DNA of 19,384 nt from Sphingomonadaceae bacterium (GTDB taxonomy: Bacteria; Pseudomonadota; Alphaproteobacteria; Sphingomonadales; Sphingomonadaceae), in contig CANEVG010000019.1 of the NCBI GenBank assembly GCA_947442095.1, positions 1 through 19,384 on the forward strand, written 5' to 3'. The position numbers were made by a program, and so were the translations under genes. Shown here piece by piece: positions 6,712-12,690 of the stretch. The notes beneath the pieces are model-generated. The model searched no databases. It was not told where the DNA came from and saw only the letters and a program-made list of their open reading frames with translations. Position 1 is the stretch's first letter, and each line of letters starts with the position of its first letter.

Positions 6712-7749
6712 TCAAAGTTTAGGTGACAACAGGCGGTCAACAGCCTCGCCTATGCGGACCGGACCCGGAAAATACGCCCATTCAAGGCTATGTGGATAAG
6801 GCGTATCAAACCCTGTCACGCGCTCGATCGGCGCCTCAAGGTGATAGAAGCACCGCTCCTGCACCAACGCGGAAAGCTCCGCGCCAAAGCCGGAAGTGCG
6901 CGTCGCCTCGTGCACGATCAGGCACTTGCCGGTCCTCTGCACCGAAGCCTCGATCGCCTCGATATCGAGCGGCACCAGCGTGCGCAGATCGATGATCTCC
7001 GCATCGACGCCTTTGGCCGCCAGTACCGCCTCGGCCACGTGGACCATAGTGCCATAAGCCAGTACGGTCATCGCCTCGCCTTCGCGCACGACCCGCGCCT
7101 TGCCCAGCGGGATACGGTAATACCCATCCGGCACCTCGCTCTCGGGATGCTTGGCCCAGGGCTGGACCGGCTTATCGTAATAGCCGTCGAACGGCCCATT
7201 GTAGATGCGCTTCGGCTCGAAGAAGATCACCGGATCATTGTCCTCGATCGCCGCAATCAGCAGCCCCTTGGCATCGCGGGGGGTGCTTGGGATCACCGTC
7301 TTGATCCCCGCGACATGGGTAAACAGCGCCTCCGGGCTCTGGCTGTGCGTCTGCCCGCCAAAGATGCCGCCGCCAAACGGCGAGCGCACCGTGATCGGCG
7401 CGGTGAACTCGCCTGCCGAGCGGTAGCGCAGCCGCGCCGCTTCCGAGACGAGCTGGTCGAGTCCCGGATAGATATAGTCGGCAAACTGGATTTCCGGCAC
7501 CGGACGCAGGCCATAGGCACCCATACCCACCGCCACGCCGATGATCCCGCATTCGCTGATCGGGGTATCGAACACGCGGGTGCGGCCATGCTTCTTTTGC
7601 AGCCCCGCCGTCGCGCGGAACACGCCACCGAAATAGCCGACATCCTCTCCCATTACGACCACATCGGGATCGCGCGTCAGCATGATGTCGAGCGCGTCGT
7701 TGATAGCCTCGATCATGTTGAGCCTTCTAGAAGGCACAGCCTCGCTCAC
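6712..7749 (-). CDS. bkdA2: Branched-chain 2-oxoacid dehydrogenase E1 component, beta subunit
   Basis: This beta subunit of the thiamine-dependent E1 carries the residues that contact the cofactor's aminopyrimidine ring and forms an alpha2-beta2 tetramer with the upstream gene's product. Family motifs are MIEAINDALDIML, MGEDVGYFGGVFRAT (the conserved glutamate), RVFDTPISECGIIG, and SPFGGGIFGGQTHSQSPEALF. The end GFDTPYPHSLEWAYFPG is also typical. I chose the GTG at 7747-7749 (345 residues). It overlaps the E1-alpha stop in a GTGA arrangement and has a purine-rich GGAAGAGGA just upstream. A start 27 bases earlier (7776) is open but has no better ribosome-binding site. Translation is probably coupled to E1-alpha. 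It lies 12 bp before E2. Confidence 0.92.
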   Translation of the reverse strand: MSEAVPSRRLNMIEAINDALDIMLTRDPDVVVMGEDVGYFGGVFRATAGLQKKHGRTRVFDTPISECGIIGVAVGMGAYGLRPVPEIQFADYIYPGLDQLVSEAARLRYRSAGEFTAPITVRSPFGGGIFGGQTHSQSPEALFTHVAGIKTVIPSTPRDAKGLLIAAIEDNDPVIFFEPKRIYNGPFDGYYDKPVQPWAKHPESEVPDGYYRIPLGKARVVREGEAMTVLAYGTMVHVAEAVLAAKGVDAEIIDLRTLVPLDIEAIEASVQRTGKCLIVHEATRTSGFGAELSALVQERCFYHLEAPIERVTGFDTPYPHSLEWAYFPGPVRIGEAVDRLLSPKL

Positions 7750-9035
7750 GAGTCCTCTTCCTTCCATTCCGGCCATTTGATCTGCCGCTCGCGGATAGCC
7801 TGCTCGCTCTGTTCCCTGAGATGCCAGGGCAGCTCCTCGAACACATCCTCGAACAGGGTGCGGAACGGATGGTGCAGCCCGTGGCCGAGGACGCCGTTGG
7901 CCTCCGCCACCTTGGCCGCTGCCTTCACCTCCTCGGCCAGTTCCAGATCCATCGCGGCATGGTCGTCAGGCGTCCATTCTCCCAGCGCTTCCAGATGCCG
8001 CGCCAGCCGCGCAATCGGATCGCCCAGCGGCCATTCGCTGCGCTCCTGCAAGCTCCGGTACTGCCCTGGATCATCAGACGTCGAATGCCCTTCCGCCCGA
8101 TAGGTGAAGTGCTCGACCAGTGTCGGCCCGGCATTGGCGCGCGCGCGGTTTGCTGCCCAGCGCGATGCGGCATAGACAGCCAGCGGATCATTGCCGTCGA
8201 CGCGCAGGCCCGCAATCCCATAACCGATGGCCCGCGCCGCAAAGGTCGTCCGCTCGGCCCCGGCAAAGCCCGAAAAGCTCGAAATCGCCCACTGGTTGTT
8301 CACCACATTGAACACCACCGGCGCGTTATAGACCGCCGCAAAGGTCATGGCCGAATGAAAGTCGCCCTCGGCCGTCGAACCCTCGCCCAGCCATGCGGCG
8401 GCAATGCGCGTGTCGCCCTTGATCGCGCTGGCCATCGCCCAGCCCACCGCCTGTGGATATTGCGTGGCGAGGTTACCCGAGATCGAGAAGAACGAAACCT
8501 CGCGCGCCGAATACATAATCGGCAGCTGACGGCCTTTCAGCTTGTCCGCTTTGTTCGAATAGATTTGGTTGACCATGTCGACCATCGGATAGCCGCGCGC
8601 GATCAGGATGCCCTGCTGGCGGTAGGACGGGAACACCATGTCGTCTGCCGCCAAGGCCATCGCCGGGGCGATCGAGGTCGCCTCCTCGCCGGTACACTTC
8701 ATGTAGAAGCTGGTCTTGCCCTGCCTTTGCCCCCGGTACATTCGGTCGTCGAACGCGCGAGTCAGCGCCATCAGCCGCAGCATGCGCCGCAGGGTCTCGG
8801 GAGCGAGCTTGGGGTCCCACGGCCCGACCGCCAGGTGATCCTCGCCCAGCACGCGCACCAGATCGAGGCAGAGCGGGTGCGTCTCGCTTGCCGCGCAGGC
8901 CTCATCCGGCCGGGGCTGCACGCCTGCTGCAGTGATCGGAAGATGCGAATAATCCACCTGATCGCCAGGGCGGAAGCGCGGTTCAGGTACATGGAGTTGT
9001 AGCGGCGGCAGATTGGCGCGCTCAGGGTCAGTCAT
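7746..9035 (-). CDS. bkdA1: Branched-chain 2-oxoacid dehydrogenase E1 component, alpha subunit
   Basis: This 429-residue subunit decarboxylates branched-chain 2-oxo acids with thiamine diphosphate. The long N-terminal extension (residues 1-80, with LHVPEPRFRPGD) is typical of branched-chain rather than pyruvate E1-alpha. The ThDP motif spans about 216-250, starting LGEGSTAEGDFH and ending NNQWA; its first part reads GEG where GDG is usual. The loop containing RAEGHSTSDDPGQYR, which orders the active site, is intact at about 318-332. It heads the E1-alpha, E1-beta, E2 operon, and its stop overlaps the E1-beta start. The ATG at 9035 has only a weak ribosome-binding site. An AT-rich segment at 9081-9118 probably carries the promoter. 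Confidence 0.92.
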   Translation of the reverse strand: MTDPERANLPPLQLHVPEPRFRPGDQVDYSHLPITAAGVQPRPDEACAASETHPLCLDLVRVLGEDHLAVGPWDPKLAPETLRRMLRLMALTRAFDDRMYRGQRQGKTSFYMKCTGEEATSIAPAMALAADDMVFPSYRQQGILIARGYPMVDMVNQIYSNKADKLKGRQLPIMYSAREVSFFSISGNLATQYPQAVGWAMASAIKGDTRIAAAWLGEGSTAEGDFHSAMTFAAVYNAPVVFNVVNNQWAISSFSGFAGAERTTFAARAIGYGIAGLRVDGNDPLAVYAASRWAANRARANAGPTLVEHFTYRAEGHSTSDDPGQYRSLQERSEWPLGDPIARLARHLEALGEWTPDDHAAMDLELAEEVKAAAKVAEANGVLGHGLHHPFRTLFEDVFEELPWHLREQSEQAIRERQIKWPEWKEEDS

Positions 9036-9080
9036 GCGAAAGACGCCAGCATCGGTCGCTCCCGGCGCCCCTGTAGCCGA

Positions 9081-9118
9081 GACACATTATTAGTAAAATT
9101 CATAATATTATTACGCAC
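9081..9118 (-). promoter_or_regulatory. AT-rich candidate promoter/operator of the branched-chain dehydrogenase operon
   Basis: In otherwise GC-rich DNA, this 38-bp stretch between thyA and the E1-alpha gene is mostly A and T. It contains a perfect 10-bp palindrome ATAATATTAT at 9102-9111 and several TAATAA-like -10 candidates on the minus strand. It is the only plausible promoter region for the operon. Branched-chain dehydrogenase operons in other bacteria are often controlled by Lrp-type regulators that favour AT-rich palindromes. A regulator is not encoded nearby, so the operator role is inference. Confidence 0.45.
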
Positions 9119-9142
9119 CGCTTTTTGATTACATCAATCCCG

Positions 9143-10114
9143 TCAGACCGCCACCGGGGCCGCAATATGGGCCTGCGGGGCATAATCGGTCACCACAAAA
9201 TCCTCGATCCGGTAATCGAACATGCTTTCCGGCCGCCGCGTGATCGCCAGTGTGGGCGCGCCGTACGGCACCCGCGCAAGCTGCGCCTCCACCAGTTCTG
9301 CGTGGTTCAGATAGAGGTGCGTATCGCCCCCCATCCATACTAGCTCGCCGGGTTCCAGATCGCACTGCTGTGCCAGCATGCAGATAAACAAAGCCGCACC
9401 AAAGAGGTTGAAGGGCAGCCCCAGCGCCACGTCGCAGCTGCGCTGGTAGAGCAGTCCAGAAAGCCGCCCGTCCGCCACATGGAACTGATAGGTCTTGTGG
9501 CACGGCGGCAGCGCCATCATGTCCAGTTCGGCCACGTTCCACCCTTCCACGATATGCCGCCTGCTACCGGGGTTCTTCCGAAGGCTTTCGACCAGGTCCG
9601 CAACCTGATTAACGCCCGATGGACGCCGTGCAAACAGCCCCTCCCCGGCAGGTTCATAAACCGGCCAGTCCGTCCACTGCTTTCCATAAACCGGCCCCAG
9701 ATCGCCCCAGCGCGCGGCGAAATCCGCATCCGCCACTATCCGCGCCGAAAAGTCCGCGCGGGCAATCTGGTCTCCGGTCTCGCGCCGATAGCGATTGAGC
9801 GGCCAGTCGGTCCAGATCTCCACGCCTTGCGCACAGAGCGCGCGGATGTTTGTAGCGCCGGTGAGGAACCACAGGAACTCGCGCGTCGCGGTCTTCCAGT
9901 AGACGCGCTTGGTGGTGAGCAGCGGCACCGCGCCGCCGGCCAGATCGAAACGCAGCTGCGCCCCGAATACCGACCGCGTGCCAACGCCGGTCCGGTCCAC
10001 TCGCTCATCCCCATGCGCCCAGATCCGGCGCATCAGGTCGAGGTATTGGGTTTCGGGATGCGCGGCAGGCTGATGGCCCGCGCGGGACTCGGAAGGGGAT
10101 GCGGCGGTTGCCAT
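9143..10114 (-). CDS. thyA: Thymidylate synthase
   Basis: This enzyme methylates dUMP to dTMP using 5,10-methylenetetrahydrofolate. The protein has 323 residues from the ATG at 10112-10114, longer than the 264 of E. coli. It has a 20-residue N-terminal extension and an insert at about 106-138 (YRRETGDQIARADF and following) before GPVYGKQW. That longer form is common in the family. Motifs are DRTGVGTRSVFG near 40, TTKRVYWK, and the catalytic ALPPCHKTYQFHV with cysteine at about 205. QRSCDVALGLPFNL and GDTHLYLNH follow. The ATG at 10114 is preferred over a GTG six bases upstream because AGGA (10123-10126) sits 8 bases before it. It stands 107 bp upstream of the dehydrogenase operon on the same strand. 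Confidence 0.96.
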   Translation of the reverse strand: MATAASPSESRAGHQPAAHPETQYLDLMRRIWAHGDERVDRTGVGTRSVFGAQLRFDLAGGAVPLLTTKRVYWKTATREFLWFLTGATNIRALCAQGVEIWTDWPLNRYRRETGDQIARADFSARIVADADFAARWGDLGPVYGKQWTDWPVYEPAGEGLFARRPSGVNQVADLVESLRKNPGSRRHIVEGWNVAELDMMALPPCHKTYQFHVADGRLSGLLYQRSCDVALGLPFNLFGAALFICMLAQQCDLEPGELVWMGGDTHLYLNHAELVEAQLARVPYGAPTLAITRRPESMFDYRIEDFVVTDYAPQAHIAAPVAV

Positions 10115-10158
10115 GTACACTGTCCTAGCCCCGGTCTGCGCGGGTTACCAGCAGCAGC

Positions 10159-10186
10159 GTTATGCACCTAATCCTAACTCCGCCAA
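10159..10186 (-). promoter_or_regulatory. Weak candidate promoter of thyA
   Basis: On the minus strand TTGGCG (10181-10186) and CATAAC (10159-10164) are 16 bases apart and point toward thyA, about 45 bases from its start. Each matches 4 of 6 consensus bases. It is the best candidate I see but not a strong one. Confidence 0.3.
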
Positions 10187-10393
10187 CAGCCAAGATAACC
10201 CCATTTCGGACTATTACAGTGGTGTGGCGCAAGCATCCGCCAAACCCACGCGTCTGCCGCGCCGCGCCTTTGCCGCCCAGAGTGCGGTATTGACCCTGGT
10301 CATTGCGGCTTGTGCGTTTGCGCCGCGAGCCTGAGAGGCCGCGATCCACCTGCCGCTTCTCCCTGTCCGGCACCAGCAGGCGCCTCGATTGGG

Positions 10394-10425
10394 CGCTGCC
10401 CATGGCGCTTCGGTCATGGGCAGCG
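10394..10425. repeat. Perfect 11-bp inverted repeat
   Basis: CGCTGCCCATG (10394-10404) and CATGGGCAGCG (10415-10425) are exact reverse complements around a 10-base spacer. The spacer can add two more pairs (G-T, C-G) to the stem. No T run follows on either side, so it is not a standard intrinsic terminator. It could be a transcription-factor site, a REP-like element or a relic. Confidence 0.6.
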
Positions 10426-10548
10426 GGCCAACAGGCGGCCTGATCCTTGGCCAGACACTGCCCGGCCTGATGCAGCGGGCTGCCGCCGTAGGCACCTTGA
10501 TGCTCGCCGTCCTCTCAATCCAATGCCGCCAACCAGAAAACCGAAACC

Positions 10549-11888
10549 ATGGATGAACTCGCCAGTTTTCGCCTTGTCGGCATGCGCATGCTGACCGGTA
10601 CCTGCGCGTCTTGCACAGCCATTGTCGCGGGAGGAACCCTGTTTGCCGGCTCAGGCGTCATGCCGCTCGTGCTGGTTGTCGCCGCAGGCGGCTTGCCGGT
10701 GCTGCTCGTGATGCAGGGTCATACCGATCCGACCAAGCGCCTGATCTTGGGCGCTTCGGTCACGGCCTGTCCGATAATCTTCCTCTATCAGTGGCCTTGA
10801 TGGTCGATATCCACATGACGTTCTTCGCCACGCTGGCCGTACTCGCAGTGCTCGCCGACTAGCGCCAGGTGGTGCTCGCCGCCGGACCCACGGCGGTCCG
10901 TCACCTCCTTGGCAAGGCCATCGTGCCGCTGCTAGTGAGGGAAAACAGCAGCCACCTCGGTCGTTTGCTTTTCCACGCGGTGGTCGTGGTCGTCGAAACC
11001 GGCGTGCTGATCGTGCTGTGCCAACAATTCGAAATCCTGATACGCCGCCAGGCCAAAGCCCGTGCTGCCACCGACCTTGTCGAAGCGGCCGCCGCAGCCG
11101 AACGCGGGCGTCCGACGACCGAACAGAACAGTGCGATCGATGCCATTGCCGCGCACCTTGAAAACTTGGCGGAAGGCGATCTCGCCTGGCGCATCACCCA
11201 GCCCTTCCCCGCCGTTTACGAGCATGTGCGCACCAGCTTCAACCACGCCGTCGCCGATCTCGATGGCCTGCTGGGCCGGGTTACCGCAGCCGCCAGCCAG
11301 ATCACCACCGGATCTGCGAAAATCCGCAACGCATCCGATAACCTTTCGCGTCGGGCCGAGCAGCAGGCCTGCGCGATTGAGCAGAACATTATCGAGAACG
11401 ACAAGCTCACCACGCAGATCCGCGCGACAGCCGGCGATGCCGGGCCCGTGAGCCGCACCACTGGCGCGGTGCATCAGCACGCAGCCAAAGGTGGCGCGTT
11501 GGTCGAACGGGCCATCACGGCGATGAACGCGATCGAGAGTTTCTCCAGCGACATCGCCCAGGTCGGCACCGGCGTTGAGCTGGTCGGCGAGACGGGCACT
11601 GTCCTGCGCACGATAGTCGATCAGATAACCGGAAGCGGCAGCGCTCTCAACGCGATTGCCGGCGAAGCCGCGCAGCAGGCGTAGACCCTCGGCACCGTCA
11701 ACGCGTGCTTGGGCAGCATCTACATGGTCACCCTGTAGAACGCCGCAATGGTCGAAGAAAGCAACGCTGCCGCGCGCAACCTGCTGCGCGAGGCCGAAAC
11801 GATGCAGAGCCATTTCGCGCGCTTCCGCCAACTGCAACAGGAGAAGCTGCGAGGCCATCACGCCGCCCCGCAGCGCTACGCAGCGTGA
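10549..11888 (+). pseudogene. Decayed methyl-accepting chemotaxis protein
   Basis: The gene starts at ATG 10549 (MDELASFRLVGMRML) and encodes membrane helices before ending FLYQWP. A frameshift at about 10793-10803 moves the reading into another frame at LMVDIHMTFFATLAVLA. TAG at 10860-10862 follows, where relatives have tryptophan. Reading resumes through the membrane part (FHAVVVVVETGVLIVL), a HAMP-like segment (LAEGDLAWRITQPFPAVYEH) and helical signalling sequence. Further TAG codons at 11682-11684 and 11736-11738 precede the end motif NAAMVEESNAAARNL and a TGA at 11886-11888. The kinase-contacting hairpin tip, normally about 60 residues with the EIAFQTNLLALNA core, is missing at about 11553-11557. 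The gene cannot make a working receptor. No che genes are nearby. Confidence 0.88.
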
Positions 11889-11922
11889 TGTGCTACTTGC
11901 AGATCCCGGCCCGAAACAGGAC

Positions 11923-11951
11923 TTGTCACCCGCCGAAGTGCCGCCTATAGC
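11923..11951 (+). promoter_or_regulatory. Candidate sigma-70 promoter of tRNA-Pro
   Basis: TTGTCA (11923-11928) and TATAGC (11946-11951) are exactly 17 bases apart, with 5 of 6 and 4 of 6 consensus matches. The predicted start is about 50 bases before the tRNA. The leader contains the 9-mer GCTTCGGGG twice (11965-11973 and 11989-11997). The promoter lies 35 bases after the end of the chemoreceptor remnant. Confidence 0.65.
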
Positions 11952-12009
11952 GCGCCCCTGCCTCGCTTCGGGGAGCCCTCTTTTGGGTGCTTCGGGGTGA
12001 ACGATCGGT

Positions 12010-12086
12010 CGGGGAATAGCTCAGCCTGGTAGAGCACTGTCTTCGGGAGGCAGGGGCCGGAGGTTCGAATCCTCTTTCCCCGACCA
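12010..12086 (+). tRNA. tRNA-Pro (anticodon CGG)
   Basis: A complete 77-base tRNA is present. The acceptor stem CGGGGAA pairs perfectly with TTCCCCG. The D arm begins AGCTCAGCCTGGTAGAGC. The anticodon loop is TTCGGGA with anticodon CGG, reading proline codon CCG, and the T arm is GGAGGTTCGAATCCTCT. The discriminator is A and CCA is encoded (12084-12086). Its 3' half is repeated imperfectly about 75 bp downstream. Confidence 0.96.
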
Positions 12087-12122
12087 TTTCTTCACATGTC
12101 GCGATAAACACCTGCTTAGGCA

Positions 12123-12168
12123 GGCCCCCGCGCGTTTCTTGTCTGTCTTGCGATGCAAGACGGGGGCC
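12123..12168. repeat. Nested inverted repeats next to the tRNA remnant
   Basis: GGCCCCCG (12123-12130) and CGGGGGCC (12161-12168) are exact reverse complements. Inside them lies a second perfect pair, GTCTTGC (12145-12151) and GCAAGAC (12155-12161), around a 3-base loop. A further small hairpin CCTGC/GCAGG overlaps the left edge (12111-12124). The right arm merges with the tRNA-like sequence. There is no T run, so a simple intrinsic terminator is unlikely, although it could still slow transcription after tRNA-Pro. Confidence 0.5.
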
Positions 12169-12195
12169 GGAGGCTCGAATCCTCTCCCCCAACCA
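12161..12195 (+). pseudogene. Diverged partial copy of the tRNA-Pro 3' half
   Basis: From the variable loop through the T arm, acceptor strand, CCA and the following TTTC, this stretch matches 12049-12090 of tRNA-Pro at about 34 of 38 aligned positions. It has one missing base and three substitutions (for example AGGCTCGAAT for AGGTTCGAAT). No 5' half is present: nothing upstream pairs with its CCCCCA acceptor strand, and the upstream hairpin does not give a usable anticodon loop. A 3'-half tRNA copy is the usual mark of site-specific integration, but no integrase gene remains, and a simple partial duplication is equally possible. Confidence 0.75.
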
Positions 12196-12238
12196 TTTCG
12201 TCCCAGCCCTAGCAGCGGCTGGTTGGACGGAACCAAGA

Positions 12239-12673
12239 TCAGCCCATAAGTCCAATCAGCACCGTCAGCACGCCCAGCCCGATCGAAAGATTGCGCCGCA
12301 GCGCCAGCCAGCCCTCGGGCTTCAGGCCCACCGCCAGATCGACCAGCGGCGAAAGGGCAATACACACCCCCAGCGCGATCAGTTCCGGCCCCGGCCAGGT
12401 CCTGCCCATCATCCACGGAAACCAGCCTGCAAGCGCGATCAGGCACGGCATCACGCCCGCAAGGAAGATCCAGCGCGGGGTTTCGGGCTTGGCGATCCCG
12501 ATGCCCCACCACACCCCGCCCAGAAAGCTGAAGATCAGCGCGGCATAAGCATAAGCCAGAGCAAGGCCCGTCCAGGCCCATGGCCCGCCCTTGAACAACG
12601 CAAGCAGCGCCGCAAATTGCGGCAGAAGCCCGGCATATCCCAGCGCGCGGGCGGCTTCGGAAACACGGCTCAC
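12239..12673 (-). CDS. DUF3429 family membrane protein
   Basis: This 144-residue integral membrane protein has about five hydrophobic segments: LGYAGLLPQFAALLALF, LALAYAYAALIFSFLGGVWW, WIFLAGVMPCLIALAGW, ELIALGVCIALSPLVDLAV, and the final LSIGLGVLTVLIGL. The opening LGYAGLLPQ, the central FLGGVWWG and the overall length fit DUF3429, whose function is unknown. The start is taken as GTG at 12671-12673, since AAGGA lies 7 bases before it; the TTG two codons upstream would be almost on top of that site. It begins 17 bases after the recG stop on the same strand, so it is likely transcribed with recG. Confidence 0.78.
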   Translation of the reverse strand: MSRVSEAARALGYAGLLPQFAALLALFKGGPWAWTGLALAYAYAALIFSFLGGVWWGIGIAKPETPRWIFLAGVMPCLIALAGWFPWMMGRTWPGPELIALGVCIALSPLVDLAVGLKPEGWLALRRNLSIGLGVLTVLIGLMG

Positions 12674-12690
12674 TTGCAAATCCTTCTAAC

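Larger units (their letters stand above)
10115..10548. other. Gene-free stretch between thyA and the chemoreceptor remnant
   Basis: No convincing gene is visible in these 434 bases. Short open frames exist on both strands (for example 10113-10334 plus and 10125-10403 minus), but they show no family motif and overlap the thyA promoter side. The stretch holds the weak thyA promoter and a perfect inverted repeat at 10394-10425. It may contain further decayed sequence belonging to the pseudogene region that follows, but nothing recognisable remains. Confidence 0.5.

Noticed and set aside
7821..9002. 393-codon plus-strand open frame opposite E1-alpha
   Set aside because: This is a shadow of the dehydrogenase gene, which carries all the conserved motifs on the minus strand.
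10113..10334. 73-codon plus-strand frame at the thyA 5' end
   Set aside because: It overlaps the thyA start region on the opposite strand, has no family resemblance, and its end is not a plausible protein domain.
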